Assembly (NCBI GenBank): GCA_964610745.1
Contig: CAZSYL010000075.1
Location: 1-14,787 of the forward strand
Direction: 5' to 3'
Length of the DNA stretch: 14,787 bases
From: SHLQ01 sp964610745
GTDB taxonomy: Bacteria; Actinomycetota; Acidimicrobiia; Acidimicrobiales; SHLQ01
Part shown: positions 1 through 8,162 of the stretch, piece by piece
How positions within the stretch are numbered: the stretch's first letter is position 1
How the letters are laid out: every line of letters starts with the position of its first letter
Translations under genes and position numbers: made by a program
The notes under the pieces: model-generated
Databases searched by the model: none
What the model saw: only the letters and a program-made list of their open reading frames with translations
Told to the model about the DNA's origin: nothing

Positions 1-8
1 CTTTCTAG
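1..8 (+). CDS. 3' end of upstream gene, inferred nuoH (partial)
   Basis: Only the last two codons are present: TTC at 3-5 and TAG at 6-8. The stop shares its final G with the GTG start of nuoI (TAGTG), which is the junction expected between two co-translated nuo genes. In bacterial 14-gene nuo operons nuoH precedes nuoI, so NuoH, the membrane subunit at the quinone site, is the likely product. The identity rests on gene order only. Confidence 0.4.
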
Positions 9-541
9 TGGGCATTGTTCCAGGAATGATCAAAGGGCTTGGCGTCACCGCCAAGACCGCATACGACACGATGTTCCCCGATGGGCCGCTCAAGCCACCG
101 AGCCCATCGAAGGGCGCGGTCACCGTGCAGTACCCGCACGAGAAGGAAACGCCGACAGCGCGTGCTCGTGGCGTCATTGCGCTTCAGGAAGACAACTGCA
201 CGGCATGCATGCTGTGTGCTCGCGAGTGCCCGGACTGGTGCATCTACATCGAAGGGCACAAAGAGAAGGCGCCGCCGCGCCGGGCGGGTGGCAAGCCCCG
301 TCAGAAGAACAAGCTCGACCGTTTCGACATCGATTTCGCACTCTGCATGTACTGCGGAATCTGCGTTGAGGTCTGCCCATTCGACGCCCTGTTCTGGAGC
401 CCGGAGTATGAGTTCTCCGAGCCACGCATTGCTGACCTCCTCCACGACAAGAGCCGTCTGGCTGAGTGGATGGAAACCGTTCCCGACTTCGAGTCCTACG
501 AAAGCGGCTCCGAGGCCAAGGTGCGAAAGGTCCCTCGATGA
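8..541 (+). CDS. nuoI: NADH-quinone oxidoreductase subunit I (NuoI)
   Basis: This is the 177-residue 8Fe-8S ferredoxin-like subunit of complex I. It sits in the hydrophilic arm and passes electrons towards the terminal cluster beside the quinone site. Two CxxCxxCxxxCP motifs are visible: Cys64, 67, 70 and 74, then Cys113, 116, 119 and 123, which together ligate the two tetranuclear clusters (N6a and N6b) in this family. The stretch between them (about residues 83-105) is rich in Lys and Arg, and the last 40 residues are acidic and then basic. The start is the GTG that overlaps the preceding stop by one base; it gives the usual N-terminus just before the membrane-facing helix. The TGA stop lies in an ATGA overlap with nuoJ, so the two are probably translationally coupled. 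Confidence 0.97.
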   Translation: MGIVPGMIKGLGVTAKTAYDTMFPDGPLKPPSPSKGAVTVQYPHEKETPTARARGVIALQEDNCTACMLCARECPDWCIYIEGHKEKAPPRRAGGKPRQKNKLDRFDIDFALCMYCGICVEVCPFDALFWSPEYEFSEPRIADLLHDKSRLAEWMETVPDFESYESGSEAKVRKVPR

Positions 542-1242
542 CCGAATCCCTCTTGTTGGCACAGGCTGCCGCAGTGGACTTCGACGTTTCGTCCAACATC
601 GCGTTCGCCATCATTGCGACCGTGATGCTCTACTCCGCGTTCAAGATGGTGACGACGGGAAACGTTGTTCACGCAGCGCTGTACCTCGTCATCGTGCTCG
701 CCGCGTCGGCGGCGATCTTCATCCTGCTCGGCTCTGACTTCGTCGGTGCAACGCAGGTGCTCGTCTACATCGGCGCCATCATCGTGCTGTTCTTGTTCGG
801 CATCATGTTGACCAAAGCCCAGCTCGGCGACGATGACACCGTTGCCCACGAGCAGCGAAAGATGGGTTCGCTCGTCGGTGTGCTGCTCTTTGTGGTCATG
901 GCGTTCGCGCTCATCGACACGTTCGGGAACGATGCCATCGAATTTAGCGATCCGGAACCGATTGCCTTCTCCGGTGTCACCACCGACGCATCGGAGCTTC
1001 CAACGCCTGTGCTCGACGCCCTCAATATCGGGGCTGACGCCGGTGAGATCGAAATCACCGAGGCGCAGTTCGATCTATTCGAACCCGAAGTACAGCGTCG
1101 CGTGCCAACCGCAGAGGTTCGAGGCAACAACGCCCAGATCGCTGACGCAATCTTTAGCCAGTACATCATCCCATTCGAGGCAGTCTCGGTCCTGCTGCTC
1201 GCCGCCCTCATCGGCGCCGTTGTCGTGGCCCGGAAAGAGTAG
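538..1242 (+). CDS. nuoJ: NADH-quinone oxidoreductase subunit J (NuoJ)
   Basis: This is a 234-residue membrane subunit of complex I. Five hydrophobic helices are visible at about residues 19-37, 43-63, 72-92, 110-128 and 209-230. The family segment VHAALYLVIVLAASAAIF and the glycine-containing third helix (VLVYIGAIIVLFLFG) align with E. coli NuoJ, whose third helix carries the pi-bulge at the proton-path junction. The ATG at 538 is chosen because it overlaps the nuoI stop (ATGA) and gives the normal N-terminus; the frame is open another 24 codons upstream, inside nuoI. The loop between helices 4 and 5 (residues 129-207) is acidic and longer than the roughly 30 residues I recall in E. coli. 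Confidence 0.96.
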   Translation: MTESLLLAQAAAVDFDVSSNIAFAIIATVMLYSAFKMVTTGNVVHAALYLVIVLAASAAIFILLGSDFVGATQVLVYIGAIIVLFLFGIMLTKAQLGDDDTVAHEQRKMGSLVGVLLFVVMAFALIDTFGNDAIEFSDPEPIAFSGVTTDASELPTPVLDALNIGADAGEIEITEAQFDLFEPEVQRRVPTAEVRGNNAQIADAIFSQYIIPFEAVSVLLLAALIGAVVVARKE

Positions 1243-1252
1243 GTCTGCAGTC

Positions 1253-1552
1253 GTGATCCTCAACCAGTTCCTTCTCCTTGCCGCCGTGCTCTTCAGCATG
1301 GGCGTCTATGGAGTCTTAACGCGTCGCAACGGTGTGCTCGTCCTCATGTCGGTCGAACTCATCTTGAACGCGGTCAACATCAACCTGGTGGCCTTCGGCG
1401 CGTTCCAGGACAACGTCCAGGGAGATGTGTTCGCCATCTTCGTCATCGCGGTCGCAGCTGCTGAAGTTGGAGTCGGCCTCGCAATGGTCCTTCTCATGTA
1501 CCGAAACCGCAAGAGCATCGACTTCACCGAAGTCGACTTGATGAAGGGCTGA
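1253..1552 (+). CDS. nuoK: NADH-quinone oxidoreductase subunit K (NuoK)
   Basis: This is a 99-residue, three-helix membrane subunit of complex I, almost the same length as E. coli NuoK (100). The two membrane-buried glutamates of the family are present: Glu35 in SVELILNAVNIN and Glu71 in AAAEVGVGLA. They correspond to E. coli Glu36 and Glu72, which are needed for coupled proton transfer. The start is GTG at 1253, 10 bases after the nuoJ stop; it gives the canonical short N-terminus. The frame is open further upstream, but that stretch lies within nuoJ and reads as Ser/Arg-rich nonsense. The ribosome binding site is weak (AGG at 1241-1243), which fits reinitiation by ribosomes finishing nuoJ. 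Confidence 0.96.
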   Translation: MILNQFLLLAAVLFSMGVYGVLTRRNGVLVLMSVELILNAVNINLVAFGAFQDNVQGDVFAIFVIAVAAAEVGVGLAMVLLMYRNRKSIDFTEVDLMKG

Positions 1553-1559
1553 TCAGTAG

Positions 1560-3905
1560 ATGTTCTCCATTCTTGCAGTCGAAGGATTCGAAGGGTCCTT
1601 CACGACCGAGGCCAATTGGTTCCTCGAGAACGTCTGGCTGATCCCGCTACTTCCGGCCCTCAGCTTCTTCGTGATCTTGTTCTTTGGAAAGAAGATGCCA
1701 AAGGGCGGTGCCGAAGTCGGTATTGCCGCAATCGGCGCTGCATTCGTGCTCGCAATTCTCGCAAACGTTGCCTGGATTGATCACCGCGACAACTTCGACG
1801 GACCGACACAAAGCGCGCTCACTGGACTGATCGAACAAGAAGATCATTCCGAAGAGGGCGGAGAAGAAGACCACGCCGAAGACGACAATGCACTCGGCGC
1901 CACCCTGAACGTCACCGATACCTCCGCTGGTCCTGGTGCGGTCGAAGAGGTTGTCGACGTCGAATTGGCCGCATTCGTCGAATCTGACGAAGAGGAAGAA
2001 GCGCATCCAGCCATTGCGGTGCTTACCGGTACCGAGTGGCTGACCAACGGCGGTGTTGCGTTCGCGGTTGGAACTCTGCTCGACGGTCCATCGGTGATGA
2101 TGTTGTTCGTCGTCACGATCATCTCGCTGCTCGTGCACATCTACAGCACCGACTATGTGGCAGGCGATAGGCGCTACACGCACTACTTCGCGTTCTTGTC
2201 GTTGTTCAGCGCGTCGATGCTGATCTTTGTGTTGTCGCGCAGCACATTGCAGGCGCTCGTGGCCTGGGAGCTCGTCGGCGTGTGTTCGTTTGCGCTGATT
2301 GGCCACTGGTGGGAAGAGAAACCTAATTCCGATGCGGCCCTCAAGGCATTCCTGACCAACCGTGTCGGCGACGTTGGCCTGCTTATCGGCATCATCATCT
2401 TGTTCTTCGCATCGGGTGGGCACTTCGACTACATCACGATCAACGAGATGGCCCTCGCTGGCGAGATCAGCCAGACCGCGCTCACCTGGGCAGCGATCTC
2501 GTTCACTGCTGCAGTCATGAGTAAATCTGGCCAGTTCGTACTCCATACATGGCTGCCCGACGCAATGGCTGGTCCCACTCCGGTGTCTGCACTCATCCAC
2601 GCAGCGACACTCGTGACCGCTGGTGTCTTCCTGATCGGGCGTCTCTATCCGGTGTTCTTCATTGGCTACAACATCGAAGGCTCGAGCATCAACGGCCTCT
2701 CGCTCATCGGTGCCATCACCGTGGTTGGAGCTGGCCTGGTTGCCTTTGTTCAAGACGACATCAAAAAGGTGCTCGCCTATTCGACCGTCTCACAGCTTGG
2801 GTACATGGTGATGGCGCTCGGTGTTGGTGCCTGGACTGCGGCAATGTTCCACCTATTCACCCACGCGTTCTTCAAGGCCGGACTGTTCCTTGGTTCCGGT
2901 TCGGTGGCGCACGCGGTTCACAGCTTCAACATGAAGACCGACATGGGCGGGCTCCGAAAATGGATGCCGACGACCCACAAGACATTCATCATCTGTTCTA
3001 TTGCGCTCGCAGGTGTGTTCCCGACTGCCGGCTTCTGGTCCAAGGACGAGATCCTGGTCGGCACCGGTGGACTGGGCGTTGGTAGCGGTTCAGCCAACGG
3101 CACCTATGACCTGATGTTGATCATGGGACTCATCGGGGCTGGGCTCACCGGCGCCTACATGACCCGTGCGATTTATCTGACCTTCTATGGCGAGTTCCGT
3201 GGTCATGGCGAACCGCACGAGTCGGGGCCGCGCATCACCATTCCATTGATCATTCTCAGCGTCTTTGCTGCAGGAGCCGGCTTGGTCAACCTTCCTCCAG
3301 GCTTCATTACGGGCAACCTCGAGCCATGGCAGGAACGCTTCTTCCACTTCGTGGAACCTGCAGCGGCGTACTTCCCAGGCATTGGTCACGCAGTCCCCAG
3401 TTATTGGCTTGCTGTCATTGCCAGCGTTGTCGGACTGATCGGGCCCGCGATTGCCTATTGGTACTACTTCATCAAGGTCGATGGGCTGGCAAAGGAGACG
3501 GGCCAGAAGCTCACCGAGCTTCCAGACGGGCTCGTTGCCAACAACAAATTCGCGGCGACCGGCCATGCCTTCCTCAAGAACAAGTACTACCTCGACCACC
3601 TCTACAACGACGTCATCGTTGCCTCGGTCAAGGGTCCGATTGCTCGGGCTGCGATCTGGTTTAACCAGAACGTGCTCGATGGTTTCGTCGACAACGCCGG
3701 CAAGGGCTCGGTCCGTGCTGGCAAGTTCGTCTATGACTCGATCGATCAGGGATTGATCGAAGGAACCGTCAATGGTTCAGGAAAGCTCTCATCTCAAAGT
3801 GGGCAAGAGCTCCGCAAGATACAAACTGGCAAAGTCCAGCAGTATGCGGCGCTCTTGTTTGCTGCTGCCACCGTCCTCGCTGGCATATTCATCGTCTTCA
3901 TCTAA
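1560..3905 (+). CDS. nuoL: NADH-quinone oxidoreductase subunit L (NuoL), with acidic insertion
   Basis: This is the distal antiporter-like proton-pumping subunit of complex I, 781 residues against about 613 in E. coli. Functional residues of the family are in place: Glu237 in WELVG, Lys322 in SKSGQ, His347 in ALIHAAT, Lys439 in HAFFKA and Lys495 in SKDEI. The C-terminus (about 672-781) has the lateral helix region and the last transmembrane helix, as in long NuoL proteins. The extra length is partly this C-terminal region and partly a strongly acidic insertion at residues 92-149, between predicted helices 2 and 3. That insertion precedes TEWLTNGGV..LLDGPS, which aligns with the E. coli segment ending LVLDGLS. 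The ATG at 1560 lies 7 bases after nuoK, with AAGGG at 1544-1548 as ribosome binding site. Confidence 0.96.
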   Translation: MFSILAVEGFEGSFTTEANWFLENVWLIPLLPALSFFVILFFGKKMPKGGAEVGIAAIGAAFVLAILANVAWIDHRDNFDGPTQSALTGLIEQEDHSEEGGEEDHAEDDNALGATLNVTDTSAGPGAVEEVVDVELAAFVESDEEEEAHPAIAVLTGTEWLTNGGVAFAVGTLLDGPSVMMLFVVTIISLLVHIYSTDYVAGDRRYTHYFAFLSLFSASMLIFVLSRSTLQALVAWELVGVCSFALIGHWWEEKPNSDAALKAFLTNRVGDVGLLIGIIILFFASGGHFDYITINEMALAGEISQTALTWAAISFTAAVMSKSGQFVLHTWLPDAMAGPTPVSALIHAATLVTAGVFLIGRLYPVFFIGYNIEGSSINGLSLIGAITVVGAGLVAFVQDDIKKVLAYSTVSQLGYMVMALGVGAWTAAMFHLFTHAFFKAGLFLGSGSVAHAVHSFNMKTDMGGLRKWMPTTHKTFIICSIALAGVFPTAGFWSKDEILVGTGGLGVGSGSANGTYDLMLIMGLIGAGLTGAYMTRAIYLTFYGEFRGHGEPHESGPRITIPLIILSVFAAGAGLVNLPPGFITGNLEPWQERFFHFVEPAAAYFPGIGHAVPSYWLAVIASVVGLIGPAIAYWYYFIKVDGLAKETGQKLTELPDGLVANNKFAATGHAFLKNKYYLDHLYNDVIVASVKGPIARAAIWFNQNVLDGFVDNAGKGSVRAGKFVYDSIDQGLIEGTVNGSGKLSSQSGQELRKIQTGKVQQYAALLFAAATVLAGIFIVFI

Positions 3906-3927
3906 CGAAATACAGGATTAACCAATC

Positions 3928-5568
3928 ATGGAAATAATTCGCGAATGGGGCCTCACAGCGCTGATCTTCATCCCGCTGATCGGCGTGGCTGTGATGATGA
4001 GCATCCCGCGTGCCGAAGAGAAGCTTCACAAGATGATCGCCCTCGGCACGTCTTTGGTTGTCGCAGCGATCGGTGTCGTCTTGCTCTTCGACTTCGATTA
4101 CGGCCGTGCTGACGAGTTTCAGTGGGCAGTCGACGTCGACTGGATCAACATCATCCGGTCCGAGTACGCCGTTGGTGTCGATGGCATCTCGCTGCCGCTG
4201 TTGATGCTGACTCTGTTGATCACGCCGTTGGTCATCATCTACTCCTGGGACCACTTCCCAGAACCATCGAACCCGAAAGCATTCCTGATGCTGATCCTGG
4301 TGCTCCACACCGGCATGATCGGCACCTTCCTCGCTCGTGACCTCGTCTTGTTCTTCGTGTTCTTCGAGGTCGTCCTCCTGCCGATGTTCTTCAAGATCGC
4401 GGTTTGGGGAGGCGTCGATCGCAAGTACGCATCGCTCAAGTTCTTCCTCTACACGCTGTTTGGTTCGGCGTTGATGCTCGTCAGCTTCCTCGCCCTGTTC
4501 TTCCTGGCTGGCGGGGAAACGTTCTCGATCGTTGGATTGTCAGAGGCTGTTCAGGAGAACGGCGTCAGCCGAAACGCCCAGATCTGGATCTTTGGCGGCA
4601 TGCTCCTCGGCTTCGGTATCAAGGTGCCGATGTTCCCGTTCCACACCTGGCTTCCCGACGCTCACACGCAGGCGCCGACGCAGGGATCGGTCATCCTCGC
4701 TGCGGTCCTTTTGAAGCTCGGCACCTACGGCTTTGTCCGGATCGCAATCCCGATCCTGCCCGAGGCTGCAACCGTGTGGGCTCCATGGATTGGGCTGCTC
4801 GCCGTCATCGGAATCATCTACGGTGCCCTCGGTTGTCTTGCCCAGACCGACATGAAGCGCCTCATTGCGTTCTCGTCGGTTGCGCACATGGGTTATGTCA
4901 TGCTCGGCATTTCGACGCTCACCGACTGGGGCATCAATGCGGCCGTGTTCGGCATGGTTGCGCACGGCTTGATCACCGGCATGTTGTTCTTTGTTGCGGG
5001 TTCGATCAAGGAGCGCTACCACACGCTCGAAATCAAACGTCTTGGCGGCTTGCTTGTACAAGCTCCCCGAATGGGTTGGATCCTTGGATTCATCACGATG
5101 GCATCGCTCGGACTTCCCGGCCTTGCCGGCTTCTGGGGTGAGTTCCCTGCGATCCTCGCGGCATATAATCCTGCGAACGGCCTCAACGAAGCGCTCTTCC
5201 GCACCTACATGGTCGTCGCTGCAATCGGCACCGTCTTGGCAGCTGGTTACCTGCTCTGGCTTCTCCAGCGCACCGCGTTTGGTGAGCCGAGCGAAGAGTT
5301 TGCAGACAACCCTGAGATCGTCGATGCACGCAAGGGCGAGTATCTGGCGTGGGCGCCGATGCTCTTTCTCATCCTGCTCTTTGGCCTTGTTCCAGGTCTG
5401 ATCTTTAATGTCACTGACCCTGCGGTGGAAGCGAACCTCAGTGAGTGCTTCCAAGTGGACCTCGGTGAAGGCAACGAAGACAACTTCGATATCGCAACGT
5501 GCGAGCGCGAAGGTCTCGACGTAGCCCTAGCGAACCTCGGCGTTACCTCGACGGCCGAGGGAGAGTAG
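3928..5568 (+). CDS. nuoM: NADH-quinone oxidoreductase subunit M (NuoM)
   Basis: This is the second antiporter-like proton-pumping subunit of complex I, 546 residues, with about 14 hydrophobic helices. Key residues match the family: Glu147 in FFEVVLLP, Lys232 in GIKVPMFPFHTWLPDAH, Lys263 in LLKLGTYG and Glu405 in WGEF. They correspond to E. coli Glu144, Lys234, Lys265 and Glu407. After the last helix (ending about residue 494) there is an acidic tail of about 50 residues with Cys507 and Cys525, absent from E. coli NuoM as I remember it. The ATG at 3928 follows nuoL by 22 bases, the longest gap within the nuo genes here, with AGGA at 3914-3917. Confidence 0.96.
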   Translation: MEIIREWGLTALIFIPLIGVAVMMSIPRAEEKLHKMIALGTSLVVAAIGVVLLFDFDYGRADEFQWAVDVDWINIIRSEYAVGVDGISLPLLMLTLLITPLVIIYSWDHFPEPSNPKAFLMLILVLHTGMIGTFLARDLVLFFVFFEVVLLPMFFKIAVWGGVDRKYASLKFFLYTLFGSALMLVSFLALFFLAGGETFSIVGLSEAVQENGVSRNAQIWIFGGMLLGFGIKVPMFPFHTWLPDAHTQAPTQGSVILAAVLLKLGTYGFVRIAIPILPEAATVWAPWIGLLAVIGIIYGALGCLAQTDMKRLIAFSSVAHMGYVMLGISTLTDWGINAAVFGMVAHGLITGMLFFVAGSIKERYHTLEIKRLGGLLVQAPRMGWILGFITMASLGLPGLAGFWGEFPAILAAYNPANGLNEALFRTYMVVAAIGTVLAAGYLLWLLQRTAFGEPSEEFADNPEIVDARKGEYLAWAPMLFLILLFGLVPGLIFNVTDPAVEANLSECFQVDLGEGNEDNFDIATCEREGLDVALANLGVTSTAEGE

Positions 5569-5574
5569 CCAAAC

Positions 5575-7086
5575 ATGGTCCTATCCCTACTGGCTCAGGT
5601 CGAGTCGTTCGAGCGTCCGGCGATCGACTGGCACGCTGTTGCACCAGAGCTCGTCCTGCTCGGCTTTGGCGTCATCTTGACCCTGCTCGATGTGATCTTT
5701 CTCGAGCGCGGCCGAAAGTACACCTCGACCATTGCTGGCATTGGGCTCCTCGCCACACTGATCCCGATTATCACCCTCGCAATCGACGGACAGGATCGGT
5801 TCCTTTTCAACGACGCCTATGTCGTGGACAACTTTGCGCTCATCATGAAGGCGCTCTTCCTGCTGTCGGGTTATGTGGTCGTCCTCCTCTCGACGAACTA
5901 CATCGCGGAAGGTGACTACTGGGAAAACGAGTACTACTCGTTGCTCCTCGCATCGATCCTCGGCATGGTCGTCATGGCATCGGCGCGCGATCTGATCACT
6001 ATCTTCGTGGCGCTCGAATTGCTGTCGATTCCTGCGTACCTCATGGCAACCTGGCGGAAGCGTGATCTCAAGTCGAACGAAGCTGGCTTGAAGTACTACC
6101 TCATGGGTGTCTTCGCCTCGGCGATTTTCCTCTACGGAATGTCGCTGCTGTACGGCTCGGCGGGTTCGACCATCCTCGCGGACATTGGTGAGGTCGTAAA
6201 TGATGGCGAGTCAACCTCGGTGGTGAGCCTCGGCATCGTGTTCGTGATTGCTGGATTCGCTTTCAAGGTTTCGGCAGTGCCATTCCACACGTGGGCTCCT
6301 GACACCTACGAAGGTGCTCCGACTCCGGTGACAGCGTTTCTCGCCGTTGCGTCAAAGGCCGCCGGGTTTGTCGCACTCGTGCAACTGATCTTCGTTGCCT
6401 TCTGGGGCCGTGCCGATGTCTACCAGCCGCTGATCTGGATTCTTGCTGCGGCGTCGATGACGATCGGCAATCTGATTGCGCTGCGTCAGACCAACATGGT
6501 CCGCATGATGGCCTATTCGGGCGTCGCGTCCGCCGGCTACATCATGGCGCCCCTCGCCGTTGCCGGTGTCAGCGGCGGGATTGGCGACGAAGCGCTCCGC
6601 GCGGTCGTGACCTACCTCGTCATCTACGCAGCCATGAACCTCGGGGTCTTCGGTGTCGTGCTCGCTATTGCGCGAAAGACTAAGTCGGCCGAGATCTCGA
6701 GCTACTCAGGTCTCTTCCACTACGCCCCCGGACTCACCACGGCAATGACGATCTTCCTAATGGCGTTGGCCGGTATTCCTCCGCTCGGCGGATGGTGGGC
6801 AAAGTTTGTGGTCTTTCGAGCGCTGATCAACGCCGACACCTTCGGCGGATACTCGCTGGCGGTCATTGCTGCGGTCAACTCTGTTGTTGCGCTTTATTAC
6901 TACCTCGCGGTGCTTCGCACGATGTGGGCTGACGATGCACCAGACGGTGACATCACCCCGCTGCGCATTCCGGCGTCGCTCATCGGCGCAATGGGACTGA
7001 CCGTGTTTGCCACACTCGCCTTTGGCGTCTGGCCACGCATCGTCGACACCGTGTCTGATGTGACTCTGCTCGGGCTCGGCGGCTGA
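5575..7086 (+). CDS. nuoN: NADH-quinone oxidoreductase subunit N (NuoN)
   Basis: This is the third antiporter-like subunit of complex I, 503 residues, and the last canonical gene of the operon. Family residues visible are Glu148 in ALELLSIPAYLM, Lys231 in AFKVSAVPFHTWAPD, Lys261 in VASKAAGF and Lys410 in GGWWAKF. The segment RQTNMVRMMAYSGVASAGY replaces the QTxxKRLLAYSSIxHxG form of other bacteria; I recall similar Val-Arg variants in other actinobacterial NuoN, so I do not treat it as a defect. The ATG at 5575 lies 6 bases after the nuoM stop, with GAGGGAGAG just upstream (5557-5565). The TGA stop (7084-7086) overlaps the proposed CTG start of the methyltransferase gene. Confidence 0.96.
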   Translation: MVLSLLAQVESFERPAIDWHAVAPELVLLGFGVILTLLDVIFLERGRKYTSTIAGIGLLATLIPIITLAIDGQDRFLFNDAYVVDNFALIMKALFLLSGYVVVLLSTNYIAEGDYWENEYYSLLLASILGMVVMASARDLITIFVALELLSIPAYLMATWRKRDLKSNEAGLKYYLMGVFASAIFLYGMSLLYGSAGSTILADIGEVVNDGESTSVVSLGIVFVIAGFAFKVSAVPFHTWAPDTYEGAPTPVTAFLAVASKAAGFVALVQLIFVAFWGRADVYQPLIWILAAASMTIGNLIALRQTNMVRMMAYSGVASAGYIMAPLAVAGVSGGIGDEALRAVVTYLVIYAAMNLGVFGVVLAIARKTKSAEISSYSGLFHYAPGLTTAMTIFLMALAGIPPLGGWWAKFVVFRALINADTFGGYSLAVIAAVNSVVALYYYLAVLRTMWADDAPDGDITPLRIPASLIGAMGLTVFATLAFGVWPRIVDTVSDVTLLGLGG

Positions 7087-8123
7087 GCACTCCGCTCACC
7101 CCTCTCGACCACAAGGTCCGGGAGAGCATTCGTACTGCCGGGCCACTGCGGTATGCCGAGCTCATCGAGCTTGCGCTGTATGACCCCGAGTACGGCTTCT
7201 ATGCCAGCGGTGGGCGTGCCGGGAGACGAGGGGACTTCCTGACCAGCCCTGAGGTCGGTCCGCTATTTGGTCATGTCGTGTCACACGCCATCGACGCCGA
7301 GTGGGACCGACTCGGACAACCGCCCGAGTTCACCTTTGTCGACTACGGGGCCGGTCCTGGAACGCTGGCTCGGGCAGTGTTTGCGGCCCGGCCTCGCTGC
7401 AGGGAGCACCTGCGCTATATCGCGGTCGAACGTTCCGATCTGCAGCACCAGTTTCATCCCGACGGGGTCGAGTCGGTCGCAGCGTTGACCGCCGAGCACA
7501 TAGGTTCGGGCCTCACCGGCATGGTCTTTGCGAACGAGCTCCTCGACAACCTGGCCTTCACGCCGGTGAGGTGGGATGGCGAGACCGCGCTCTTCGGTGT
7601 GGTGGACATCGATGATGATGCCGAGGGGTCGCTCGTGACACGCTTCGTGCCTGACCCGCAACTGGACTCCGCACTGCTAATCACCGGACAGTCTGTTGTG
7701 GATCAGACCATGGCGGGGGAGTGGGCGAATTGGATTTCGACCGATGTGATTGCCGAGGGGCGGATGGTCGTCGTCGACTATTCGCGCCAGTCGACTTGCG
7801 ATGTCGAGGTTCGGACATTTAGCGAGCATGGCCCCGCCGGCGATCCGCTAACCGAACTTGGCAACAAGGACATCACCGTCGATGTTGACCTCGAAGTCCT
7901 GCAGCGCCGCGTTGGTCGTGCCGCGTCGATCACTCCACAGCACGTTTGGCTTCGACAGCACGGAATAGATGAGTTGGTCGAGCAAGGACGGATCATCTGG
8001 GAACGCGGGGCTGCGGTTGGAGGGCTAGAGGCTCTTCGGGGCAAGAGTCGGTTGCGAGAAGCAGACGCACTGACGGATCCGATCGGCCTCGGCGGCTTTG
8101 TTGTATCGGAATGGGCCCTTTGA
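7083..8123 (+). CDS. MidA/NDUFAF7-family SAM-dependent methyltransferase (DUF185), CTG start proposed
   Basis: The product is 346 residues if it starts at CTG 7083. The N-terminus reads TPLDHKVRESIRTAGPLRYA followed by ALYDPEYGFYASGG and GDFLTSPEVGPLFG, all hallmarks of the family. It continues with the SAM-binding motif VDYGAGPGTL (about residues 86-95) and NELLDN (about 151-156). The mitochondrial homologue NDUFAF7 is a complex I assembly factor that dimethylates an arginine of the 49-kDa subunit (NuoCD/NuoD in bacteria). A role in NADH dehydrogenase maturation is therefore inferred here from family and position. No ATG, GTG or TTG occurs in frame between the stop at 7056-7058 and GTG 7278, yet conserved sequence begins well before 7278. 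CTG 7083 lies in a CTGA overlap with the nuoN stop. Internal CTGs at 7146 and 7176 would cut into conserved sequence. Confidence 0.9.
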   Translation: MSTPLTPLDHKVRESIRTAGPLRYAELIELALYDPEYGFYASGGRAGRRGDFLTSPEVGPLFGHVVSHAIDAEWDRLGQPPEFTFVDYGAGPGTLARAVFAARPRCREHLRYIAVERSDLQHQFHPDGVESVAALTAEHIGSGLTGMVFANELLDNLAFTPVRWDGETALFGVVDIDDDAEGSLVTRFVPDPQLDSALLITGQSVVDQTMAGEWANWISTDVIAEGRMVVVDYSRQSTCDVEVRTFSEHGPAGDPLTELGNKDITVDVDLEVLQRRVGRAASITPQHVWLRQHGIDELVEQGRIIWERGAAVGGLEALRGKSRLREADALTDPIGLGGFVVSEWAL

Positions 8124-8162
8124 TTTATCAGTCTGGGCCGTTTCTCATCTGGGTTGCGAGTT

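Noticed and set aside
466..537. NuoJ starting at ATG 466
   Set aside because: The added residues lie inside nuoI in another frame and are Arg-rich. The ATGA junction at 538 gives the normal start.
1647..2753. Long antisense open frame opposite nuoL (and similar ones opposite nuoM, acs and htpX)
   Set aside because: Composition is polar, rich in His, Arg, Asp and Cys, without domain patterns. These frames follow from codon bias of the real genes on the + strand.
7278..8123. Methyltransferase gene starting at GTG 7278
   Set aside because: It is the first standard start codon, but 65 codons of clear family sequence precede it in the same open frame, so this start truncates the protein.
8114..8139. 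Possible terminator at the end of the methyltransferase gene (GGCCC ... GGGCC)
   Set aside because: The stem is only 5 bp with a 16-base loop and no T-run; too weak to call.
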